Assembly: GCA_001247695.2 (NCBI GenBank)
Contig: LGRX02025843.1
Coordinates: 1 to 22,543, forward strand
Reading direction: 5' to 3'
Length of the DNA stretch: 22,543 nt
From: Cymbomonas tetramitiformis
Lineage: Eukaryota; Chlorophyta; Pyramimonadophyceae; Pyramimonadales; Pyramimonadaceae
Shown: one piece after another, positions 10,447 through 18,507 of the stretch
How the letters are laid out: the number at the start of each line of letters is the position of its first letter
How positions within the stretch are numbered: the stretch's first letter is position 1
Made by a program: the position numbers and the translations under genes
Notes under the pieces: model-generated
What the model saw: the letters and a program-made list of their open reading frames with translations, nothing else
The model's database searches: none
Told to the model about the DNA's origin: nothing

Positions 10447-10625
10447 CGTGAGGTGAAACGCTTAAATTCCGCGGGTCCGTTGCGCGCACGGCCCGTGGGC
10501 GTGCAGCGCACGAGCAACACGGTACACGTCACGGGCGTGAGGTGAAACGCTAAAACGCCGCGGCTACGAGGCGCGCACGGCCCGTTGGCGAGCAGCGCAC
10601 GAGCAACACGGCACGCGTCACAGGC
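10447..10625. repeat. 89-bp direct repeat, two copies, related to the satellite core
   Basis: CGTGAGGTGAAACGCT begins at 10447 and at 10536 (period 89). Each copy contains CGCGCACGGCCCGT-GGCG followed by CAGCGCACGAGCAACACGG. The corresponding part of the 220-bp satellite reads GCGCGACCGGCCCGTTGGCG, then CAGCGCACGCGCTACACGG. This is either an older branch of the satellite or its source sequence. Confidence 0.75.
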
Positions 10626-10892
10626 AGCCGGTGGTGGAAGCCAAAATAAGAACCGGGGGTCGGCCTGCAAGATGGATGACCGCATACTCGTTCGTTGGGA
10701 ATGAAGTGTGTATATTTAGGGGGGGGGCGGGGAAAACGCAGCAGGAAGCGGGAATGGCGGGTGCAATGCGTACCTTGCTGCCAGCCGCAGCCGCCGCGTC
10801 TTCAGCAGCGGGGGGGGCGGAGGCACCCCCTCCAGCTTCGGCTGCGGTCGCTGATGGAGCTTCCTAAGTAGGACGCAACAAACAACCGGAAG
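10626..10892. other. GC-rich spacer before satellite array 2
   Basis: It contains G runs (10722-10730 and 10809-10815) and an alanine/proline-rich plus-strand frame (10631-10867, 78 codons) with no family pattern and no convincing start. I see nothing I would call a gene. Confidence 0.35.
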
Positions 10893-12280
10893 CACTTCAT
10901 CATCCAAAAGACGACCGCTGGCGACGGTATGTCCCCAGCGTGACCTCCGGCTTATATGAAGATCACCCTTAAAAAAAACAGGGACAAGAGGCTTGCATAA
11001 CCCGCCGCATCGTTGCGCGACCGGCCCGTTGGCGATCAGCGCACGTGCTACACGGTCCGCAGAGGCTTCAACACATGTAAAAAAATGAAACCCGGTGAAC
11101 ACGAAAATGAAACACTTCAAACGACGAGAAGCATACCACGCTGGCGACGGTATGTCCCCAGCGTGACCTCCGGCTTATATGAAGATCACCCTTAAAAAAA
11201 CAGGGACAAGAGGCTTGCATAACCGCCGCATCGTTGCGCGACCGGCCCGTTGGCGATCAGCGCACGCGCTACACGGTCCGCAGAGGCTTCAACACATTAA
11301 AAAATGAAACCCGGTGAACACGAAAATGAAACACTTCAACCAACCAGAAGCAGGCCACCCTGGCGACGGTATGTCCCCAGCGTGATCTCCGGCTTATACG
11401 AAGAACACCCTTAAAAAAACAGGGACAAGAGGCTTGCATAACCGCCGCATCGTTGCGCGACCGGCCCGTTGGCGATCAGCGCACGCGCTACACGGTCCGC
11501 AGAGGCTTCAACACAGTAAAAAAATGAAACCCGGTAAACACGAAAATGAAACACTTCAACCAACCAGAAGCAGGCCACGCTGGCGACGGTATGTCCCCAG
11601 CGTGACCTCCGGCTTATATGAAGAACACCCTAAAAAAACAGGGACAAGAGGCTTGCATAACCGCCGCATCGTTGCGCGACCGGCCCGTTGGCGATCAGCG
11701 CACGCGCTACACGGTCCGCAGAGGCTTCAACACAGTAAAAAAATGAAACCCGGTGAACACGAAAATGAAACACTTCAACCAACCAGAAGCAGGCCACGCT
11801 GGCGACGGTATGTCCCCAGCGTGACCTCCGGCTTATATGAAGAACACCCTTAAAAAAACAGGGACAAGAGGCTTGCATAACCGCCGCATCGTTGCGCGAC
11901 CGGCCCGTTGGCGATCAGCGCACGCGCTACACGGTCCGCAGAGGCTTCAACACATGTAAAAAGATGTAACCCGGTGAACACGAAAATGAAACACTTCAAC
12001 CAACCAGAAGCAGGCCACGCTGGCGACGGTATGTCCCCAGCGTGACCTCCGGCTTATACGAAGAACACCCTTAAAAAACAGGGACAAGAGGCTTGCATAA
12101 CCGCCGCATCGTTGCGCGACCGGCCCGTTGGCGATCAGCGCACGCGCTACACGGTCCGCAGAGGCTTCAACACAGTAAAAAGATGTAACCCGGTGAACAC
12201 GAAAATGAAACACTTCAACCAACCAGAAGCAGGCCACGCTGGCGACGGTATGTCCCCAGCGTGACCTCCGGCTTATATAA
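10893..12280. repeat. 220-bp satellite, array 2 (about 6.3 copies)
   Basis: The anchor GACGGTATGT lies at 10922, 11146, 11365, 11585, 11804, 12025 and 12244, giving periods of 224, 219, 220, 219, 221 and 219. The orientation is the same as in array 1. Copies fall into two sub-types by the text before the anchor: AAACGACGAGAAGCATACC in array 1 and the start of array 2, and CAACCAACCAGAAGCAGGCC in the later copies. The end of array 1 also has the second type. The array ends abruptly after GGCTTATAT at 12278. Frames up to 139 codons inside it are by-products of repetition. Confidence 0.95.
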
Positions 12281-12905
12281 AACGCTCGCAACAAGCTAAA
12301 AATGCACAAATGCTCCGGTGCCGGCGTTTACCTTAGCGGGCCCAACTAACCCCGCGCCCCGATGTGCGCCACCGGGAGCCTGAACATCGCCCGCATCAGT
12401 TTACTCACACTTAAAATAAACGAAGATTCTGTTCCACAATCTGCACTTACCGCGTTATTAGCAGTTCGCGGTTGCTTTCCAGCAGTCGCCAAGTTTGCGC
12501 TCCACTGGTCATCCATCTGTTATGAACGAACACCACGCAACCCCACCCTTTGGTTTGCAGTCTATAAACGTGTGGATAAAAATATACGTAACAGCGATTT
12601 AGCACCTTACAAATTTTACAGACTCGGGTTTCTCTCGTAACAAATATATTATATATGCTGGTCTGCTCGGGCAGAACGTCAGCTCAGAAATGATTTCGCA
12701 AGCTACCTACGTCCAACTATCGTTCCATCCTACGTACGTAGCTAGATAGGTCTTAATAAGGTCTTCATGCGTTTGGTGTTCGCGGATGCACCTATATCTA
12801 CCGTAGATGATCCTGTCGATCGTCGATGGGCATGGGCGTTGTCAGTGGCGACTGCATTTTGAAATGATTATCTCGCCAGGACACCCACATCACGGTGGCT
12901 GCGCT
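12281..12905. other. AT-rich spacer without a recognisable gene
   Basis: No coding frame has a family pattern; the 92-codon frame at 12362-12640 looks random. ACGTACGTAGCTAG near 12732 and the TATA-rich run near 12650 are short low-complexity features only. Confidence 0.4.
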
Positions 12906-12908
12906 GGG

Positions 12909-13205
12909 TATTAACACTTTTCAAATGCATCGGCGAAACAGGCGTGTGTTCTGGCTCCAATATAATTCGCAGCAGCGTGATTATACCGCGATTAACAGAT
13001 GCAGCCTTCCGTTAACACTCCTGAACTGTCCCATTAACACTCCCTCGCCAACGTTTAACACTTTCTTCACACCTCATTAACACTTTTCCGCCTATAATAT
13101 AGCCCATTATGAAATTTTTCGCGTATTAACACTTGATTAACACCCAGTTTCCACATTAACACTATTTAACACTCGATTAACATTTTTTAACACATCATTA
13201 ACAGT
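12909..13205 (+). repeat. Cluster of TTAACAC heptamers, all in one orientation
   Basis: The exact word TTAACAC occurs ten times between 12911 and 13185 (for example in the stretches at 13010, 13033, 13054, 13077, 13125, 13137, 13155 and 13165). Several near copies (TTAACAG, TTAACAT) fill the gaps. No copy of the reverse complement was seen in the block. Spacing is irregular (about 9 to 35 bp late in the block), so it is not a classical tandem repeat. Confidence 0.75.
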
Positions 13206-13259
13206 TTTTAACAGAAATCCTTCCTAGTGTGCATATTGGCATACTAAACCACTTGGCTT

Positions 13260-13535
13260 GCCATTGTTAGCATGTCCGTAGTATGCCGTTAATATGCCGT
13301 TATGATGCCGTTAGTATGTCCTACTAAGAACGTGCTAACGCCATGCTAACGTTGCGTTAGTGTGTCGTTAGCACATATCGGTAGTATGTCGTTAGCATAT
13401 AAATTCACGTTAGGACATGTGCTAACGACGTGCTACGCAACATACTACCGACCGTTAATATGTCGTTAGCATGCATTGTTATAATTCGTTAATATGTCGT
13501 TAGCACGCGTTTAGCATGTCGTTATCAGCATACTA
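13260..13535. repeat. Cluster of GTTAGC / GCTAAC words on both strands
   Basis: GTTAGC is at 13266, 13367, 13391, 13465 and 13499. The reverse complement GCTAAC is at 13334, 13345 and 13421. Variants such as GTTAGT, GTTAAT and TATGTCGTTA lie between them. The commonest longer word is TATGTCGTTAGCA. Both orientations with irregular spacing resemble the subterminal binding-site arrays of DNA transposons. No transposase frame sits directly beside it. Confidence 0.7.
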
Positions 13536-13573
13536 ACGTTTTCCAGGACCGTAGGGTACCTTCTGAATTAGCA

Positions 13574-14180
13574 GTGGTGTTGCGAATCCAGGGGTGCTCA
13601 GCACACTGGCTTAGCTCCCAGCTCTGTTTGGCAACTTCTCTCTTGCTTACTGGACTGAGGGTGGACTTTCATGCCAACTTCCGTGCCCTTGATGAGCAGT
13701 GGTGCAGTGAATCCAGGGGTGCTCAGCACACTGGCTTAGCTCACACCACTGCGTATTCGCGCTATTTCTGGTGTCTTGTTGAAAGAAGTGTTGTCCTTAT
13801 AGGCTCCGTGCTCTTGGTGGACGTTGGCTTAGCTAATCCAGGGGTGCTCAGCACACTGGCCCAGCTTTGAGCCCCTCTTGCACGAGTATTCTGCATCTGC
13901 TGCTAATCCAGAGCGTTGAGACGTATTGCTGGACCTGGGGGCTTGCGTTGGCTGCACGTGTTTCGTCCCCTTTGCTTGTCCAGAACGGTGTGAATCCAGG
14001 GGCACTCAGTGCACTGGCCTAAACCAGCCTGGATCAAGCCCTTATTCTACATCTGCTGCTGATTCAGAGTTGTTAGAGGCATTGCTGGACTTTTGGGCTC
14101 GCACTGGCTGCACGCGTCTTGTCCTTCTGCTGGTTCAGAACAGTGTTAATCCAGGGGCACTCAGTGCACTGGCCTAAACC
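13574..14180 (+). repeat. 125/155-bp tandem repeat, five copies, with a covarying palindrome
   Basis: AATCCAGGGG lies at 13585, 13710, 13835, 13993 and 14148 (periods 125, 125, 158, 155). Copies 1-3 continue with GTGCTCAGCAC, copies 4-5 with GCACTCAGTGC. Both are five-base stems around a central C. Between landmarks copies 4 and 5 share GCTGGAC, GGCTGCACG and TCTGCTGCT-ATTCAGAG text. The array lies just upstream of the gag-like frame and could be part of a retrotransposon leader or terminal repeat; no tRNA primer site was recognised. Confidence 0.85.
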
Positions 14181-14515
14181 AGTCTGAATTAGGCCTGCAT
14201 CCTGTTGGTAAATAAGCGGTGCGCCAGAGAAGGACACGCTTCCTTAGCCCCACTTGCTGAGCACTGACGTAGCGCTTGATCACGGAGAGCGAGGCGGAGC
14301 TGAGCGCTGCCGCTGCCCAGTCCAGACAGCGTGAGGCACGGCGACTGGCACGGGAGGCAAACAGTCAGCAGCTTGACGTTGGATATATGAGCACAGAAGG
14401 GTCAGATCCAGAATCCAGCCCCTCCACACCAACATCATTAGCAACGATAAGGGCATTAGCAGCATCAAGAGCAGCAGCCGCAGCCAATCAGTTCCTCTTT
14501 GCGTTTGACGACGTA

Positions 14516-14541
14516 CAGTAAAACCCGGGCTATAAGAAAAC
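14516..14541 (+). repeat. Left terminal inverted repeat
   Basis: It starts CAGTAAAACCCGGGC and pairs with the right end except for one base (position 15, C here and G in the reversed right end). The inner part reads TATAAGAAAAC. The host TA lies at 14514-14515. Confidence 0.92.
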
Positions 14542-14806
14542 AGGATTAAAATGCCAGCGCTAGCTTTCTTAAATTGAGATCGAGCCGAACGCAATCCAGC
14601 CCCAAGTCATTTCTTAATTGGCCCTTGGATCGACGATATCCGATAGTTTTCAGGGGGCCGACAGCGTGCGACTTTCTTAATCGACGGCCCGTCGCCGTTT
14701 GGCGATTTAAAACCTAGCGGCTGCTTTCTTAATGTTTTCTTAAAACGACGAGTGTCGTCTCAGACGGACAACTGCATCCGAGCAATACAGTAGGCAACCA
14801 ACAGCG

Positions 14807-14965
14807 ATGGAAGCAACCACACGATTAGCGCTCCAAACCCTGAAGAGCCTATCTGGCGAGTTTGTGCTCACTGAGCAAGAATTTAAGACCGAGAAGAGAA
14901 AGCTGTTTGGGAAAGAGGGGCATTCCTACGTCATCTCTCCAGATTTGATCTCGGAGCTTAGATAG
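14807..14965 (+). CDS. 52-codon frame inside the element, function unknown
   Basis: ATG at 14807 and stop TAG at 14963-14965. The product begins MEATTRLALQTLKSL and contains GEFVLTEQEFKTEKRKLF and HSYVISPDLISEL. It has protein-like composition (mixed helix-forming residues, no repeats) in a region that is otherwise non-coding. It could be a captured host exon fragment or a remnant of a longer element-encoded protein. It ends just before the 188-bp repeat block. I do not recognise it. Confidence 0.35.
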   Translation: MEATTRLALQTLKSLSGEFVLTEQEFKTEKRKLFGKEGHSYVISPDLISELR

Positions 14966-14980
14966 CTAAAGTCCAGAGCT

Positions 14981-15457
14981 AATGAACCACAAATAGGTCT
15001 TCCATAGACGAACAGATTGATATATCGTTTGTAAGCATAGGCGTAATATTCCGTAAAAGAACGCATTCGCAGTAAACTGTGCAGCGTACGCGAGTCGTAT
15101 ACTGTAGTGTAATAACCGAAAATGCTCGGAATAGGCATAACTTTTGATATACTTGCCATTTTGGCTGAAAAATGAACCACAAATAGGTCTTTCATAGACG
15201 AACAGATTGATATATCGTTTGTAAGCATAGGCGTGATATTCCGTAAAAGAACGCATTCGCAGTAAACTGTGCAGCGTACGCGAGTGGTATAGCGCAATAA
15301 CCGAAAATGCTCGGAATAGGCATAACTTTTGATATACTTGGCCATTTTGGCTGAAAAATGAACCACAAATAGGTCTTTCATAGACGAATAGATTGATATA
15401 TCGTTTGTAAGCATAGGCGTAATATTCCGTAAAAGAACGCATTCGCAATAAAATCCA
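14981..15457. repeat. 188-bp tandem repeat inside the element (2.5 copies)
   Basis: AATGAACCACAAATAGGTCT lies at 14981, 15171 and 15357 (periods 190 and 186). The third copy ends after CGCATTCGCA at about 15449. Copies are more than 90 per cent alike by eye, so the block is young. Minus-strand frames of 160-202 codons here arise only from the repeat. Confidence 0.93.
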
Positions 15458-16169
15458 GCGAAGATTTTCCCTAAAGGGCGGATGGAATTGTTTTGGTTCT
15501 TACGCATGCACATCTTTTGCAATAACTTGAGCATTCGACATCCAAAGGAACTTTTGAAAACAGTTCTGGAAATGCGATATCAAGGTGGATCGCATTAACG
15601 CGTGTAAAGTATTAGGTATTGGATTTTCGCGAAGTAACTCTTAATATCACCAGTCCCAAATCTTAAATTTGAAGATACCAAAACAACCCTAATATTGAGC
15701 CCAACTCAACATTCACGCGTCGTATCTAATGCACAACATTCCATTAGGGCTGTGTAACGTCGTTAGGGTGATTATAACGGTACTTAATAATTTAAAATAG
15801 AAGGGATATATTTATGATATCCTAAAAACAAGCTTTAATCAACCTTTCTTAAGCGTGAACCTCCGATTTGACAATGTCGGGGCAAATTGTTGCATGCGGC
15901 TCGTCGAGACATTTTCAGAACTGTGTTCAAAAGTAAATTCGGGATTCTTATGACGTCACAATGTGAATTTGAGTGATCCGTCCGTATACGGTACAAACCG
16001 CCCTTCATGGTTTTCAGCAATTTTTGGATCTCCAATATATCATTTTCCAGCCCAAAATTTTCTTAATTAGGGTGCTTTTGTCCGCGTCTCAAGGGGAAAG
16101 CCAGCGCTGGCGTATTTTCTTTTTCTTAAAATTTTGGCAAAAATCCAGCGGCTGTTTTCTTATAGGTGC

Positions 16170-16195
16170 GTTTTCTTATACCCCGGGTTTTACTG
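16170..16195 (-). repeat. Right terminal inverted repeat
   Basis: It reads GTTTTCTTATACC and ends CCCGGGTTTTACTG, then the duplicated TA at 16196-16197. A second TTTTCTTATA lies 16 bp inside it at 16155. Confidence 0.92.
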
Positions 16196-17282
16196 TAGAC
16201 GAGATGGATTATCATGACAGAGACAGTCACACACTTGACAAGATTGATGACAAGCTTAGTTACACTGGCGGCAAGAATGAGGACAGGGCGCTTTTCATCA
16301 GGCGCTTTGTTGAAATGGTGGCAAAAGTACAGCGGGCTCACGAGGCTAAGATACGCAGGCACACGAGGTCAGCGGCTTTTCACGCGCTCAACACACTGGC
16401 AAAGAAGGCCTTCATGGAGTCCAAACCAGACTACAGATCGCTGTGGGACCTCTTGCCTTCACTCCTAGCAGGAGATGATCATGCCACCCCAGTCGCTTAT
16501 GACTGGTGGTGCGCTTCATACATGAAGAATGGCCTTATGGCCTCCCATGCGTGTCACGTCTTGAAGGACCTCACTACGAGGGACTCTTACCAGGGCTCGC
16601 TCAGTACGCTGCGCGCAACCTCCTTTCCATGAGCTGGCGCCAGGGGCAACATGGGCAGTCTGTAAGAAGTTCGAGGATGGTGATGCTGAGGGTGAGCTGT
16701 CTAACGAGTGGGAGGAGGAAGCAACTTCCACCAAGGGTCTCACAGGGCCGGATGGCACGGAGGACTCTCACTATTTTTGGGCCTTGAGGGCGTTCATTGC
16801 AGAGCTCGAGGCCAAGTTCCTGCTGAAGGGCACCAAGGAGAAGGAGGACCTGTTGGTCGCCAAGTCGCAGACCGCCGAGCAGGATGGCCTTGCTTACGTG
16901 AAAAGCTGTCGACGCAGGGAAGCGGCGCTCAACGCTGGCAAGTCAGTGGGGGACTCCATCGTCAGACAGGACGTTGAGGAGTGCATCAAGGGGCTGCGCA
17001 TCAAGGAGTACCGAGATCGCGTATCGGAGCAGCTGCGAGTCAGCCATCCTGCACCCAGCAGGGTCACCTGGGAGGACCTGGAGGTCATCGTGGAGGTGCA
17101 AGATAAGTTGAAGAACGATGCAGAAGCATGGGCCCTGACGCTTCAGCAGGAACTCGTGCGCAGACTGACTTGCGTGTATTTTTGCTACGAAGCCAGGATG
17201 CTGGGGCTTGACCTCTCTGAGTTGGTGTCTTCCATGAGGCGCTCTGGCTCCTCCCCTACAAATTATTGCCCCATTCATCCGT

Positions 17283-18300
17283 GTGGATTTGCATATGGAC
17301 AGCGTATGGACATCGCAAGGACCCATATGGACAACCGTATGGACGGTCTGGACAGATTTCTGGCGAAACCTTGATGCATATGTAAGAACCATACGGACGA
17401 CGCGTAATTGTGGTGTCCATATGAAAATGTCCCATGGACACCGTAAGGATTTCGTAAGGACACCGTATGGACGGCCGTATGGACACCGTATGGACACCGT
17501 ATGGACAGAACACATGTCCACATGGTGTCCATACGCATGGACAGAGGCACTATCCAACCGCACGACAGCGCAGGGACACCGTATATGGAAACCCGTATGG
17601 ATAGCATATGGACGTCGTAACCGGACGTGCGGACAACGTATGATGGACTACCGTAAGGACAGCGTATGGATAGCGTATGAACATCACAGTCGCACGTGCG
17701 GACACCGTATGTAATGCCGCAAGGACGGCATATGGACGGCGCATGGACGTCGTAAACGTGCGTGCGGACGGCATATGGACTCCCATAAGGACAACGTATG
17801 GACGTCGCATGGACATCGTAACCGGACGTGCGGACAACGTATGGACCACCGTAAGGACAACGTATGGATAGCGCATGGACCTCATAATCGCACGTGCGGA
17901 CACCGTATGTAATCCCGTAAGGACGGCATATGGACGACGCATGGACATCGTAAACGTGCGTGCGGACGGTATATGGACTCCCATATGGACGACGTATGGA
18001 GGACGCATGGACATCATAATCGCACGTACGGACATCGTATGGACCACCGTAAGGACAGCGTATGGATAGCGCATGGACATTATAATCGCACGTGCGGACA
18101 CCGTATGTAAATCCGTAAGGATGGCATATGGACGACGCATGGACATCGTAAACGTGCGTGCGGACGGCATATGTACTCCCATATGGACAACGTATGGACG
18201 ACGCATGTACATCATAATCACACGTACGGACACCGTGTGGACTACCATATGGACATCGTAAACGTGCGTGCGGACGGCATATGGACACCCATAAGGACGG
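17283..18300. repeat. GTATGGAC-motif satellite with 66-bp units and a 198-bp higher-order repeat
   Basis: The block is made of short phrases such as CGTATGGACA, GCATGGACATCGTAA and CGTGCGGACACC. The text CGCACGTGCGGACA occurs at 17691, 17889 and 18087, exactly 198 bp apart. Each 198-bp unit is three related 66-bp units (each with one -CGTGCGGAC- and one CCGTAAGGAC or CCCATA-GGAC phrase). The left part (17283-17640) is less ordered. Because 66 and 198 are multiples of 3, long open frames exist on both strands (up to 337 codons, minus strand, rich in CPYG); I treat these as by-products. Confidence 0.93.
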
Positions 18301-18312
18301 TCAATAATAGAT

Positions 18313-18435
18313 AGTCCACACGCATGGACATCGGTGTCCGTACGTGTGGATAGCTTGTGTTTATAGATATCAATGCGTATGGACGATGCAGTCCACGCGT
18401 ACGGACATCGGTGTCCGTGCGCGTGGATAGCTTGT
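18313..18435. repeat. 77-bp direct repeat, each copy a 16-bp-stem hairpin with TCGG loop
   Basis: Copy 1 hairpin is 18315-18350 and copy 2 is 18392-18427. Both have 16-base arms around the loop TCGG, and the arms are built from the TCCACACG / GGACA words of the satellite. Copy 1 arms pair at 14 of 16 positions and copy 2 at 15 of 16. They lie directly after the satellite and just past the 3' end of the minus-strand gene. Confidence 0.8.
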
Positions 18436-18483
18436 GATACACAAAATATTTACAAGGTACAGGGATACACAAAATATTTACAA
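18436..18483. repeat. 28-bp direct repeat in the 3' flank of the four-exon gene
   Basis: GATACACAAAATATTTACAA occurs at 18436 and 18464. It lies just beyond the stop codon of the minus-strand gene at 18508, so it is probably in the 3' untranslated region or terminator. TTTACAAAATG is repeated again at about 18478 and 18489. Confidence 0.7.
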
Positions 18484-18507
18484 AATGTTTACAAAATGTT
18501 TTCTAGC

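Larger units (their letters stand above)
14516..16195. mobile_element. 1,680-bp non-autonomous Tc1/mariner-like element
   Basis: The ends are 26-bp inverted repeats (14516-14541 and 16170-16195) that match at 25 of 26 positions. They start CAGTAAAACCCGGG and finish CCCGGGTTTTACTG. They are flanked by TA on both sides (14514-14515 and 16196-16197), as expected for the Tc1/mariner/pogo superfamily, whose elements insert at TA and often end in CAGT. No transposase frame was found; the inside holds TTTCTTAA motifs, a 188-bp tandem repeat and a 52-codon frame. Movement would need an enzyme supplied elsewhere. High end identity suggests recent activity. Confidence 0.9.
14387..17274 (+). pseudogene. 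Gag-like retrotransposon ORF, split by an insertion and with one frameshift
   Basis: Gag proteins form the particle in which a retrotransposon copies itself. The first part is open from a TTG/AUC-type beginning at 14276, with the first ATG at 14387. It includes an alanine-rich stretch, then LFAFDDV at the insertion point. It resumes at 16198 with DEMDYHDRDSHTLDK in the same frame once the element and one TA are removed. The frame then runs through SLWDLLPSLLAGDD and YDWWCASYMKNG to a stop at 16632. A different frame (open from about 16565) carries on with HELAPGATWAVCKKFEDGD, FWALRAFIAELEAKFLLKG, DLLVAKSQTAEQDGLAYVK and VRQDVEECIKGLRIKEYRD. This last part has the spacing of a Ty3/Copia-type gag (W--F---F--F, Q---S--Y---, F--GL). 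It is cut off by satellite DNA at about 17280. No protease, RT or integrase remains, so this is a relic. Gag assignment is from pattern only. Confidence 0.62.

Noticed and set aside
10187..10489. Overlapping frames of 86-100 codons on both strands near 10.2-10.5 kb
   Set aside because: GC-rich DNA keeps many frames open. No family pattern and no splice context.
10893..12309. Open frames of 60-139 codons in the 220-bp satellite
   Set aside because: Each is the same few words repeated with the satellite, in both directions. No coding signal beyond the repeat.
14926..15534. 202-codon minus-strand frame inside the Tc1-like element
   Set aside because: It is a read-through of the 188-bp repeat, and other frames there are just as long.
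14513..16198. The Tc1-like element acting as a spliced intron, since it is bounded by GT and AG
   Set aside because: Splicing at that GT and AG would remove one extra host base on each side and a TA, breaking the gag frame. Only loss of element plus one TA keeps it open.
17275..18288. 337-codon minus-strand frame rich in CPYG and VRT repeats, with shorter plus-strand frames 198 bp apart
   Set aside because: The repeat unit is a multiple of three, so frames stay open on both strands at once. The satellite explains them without a protein.
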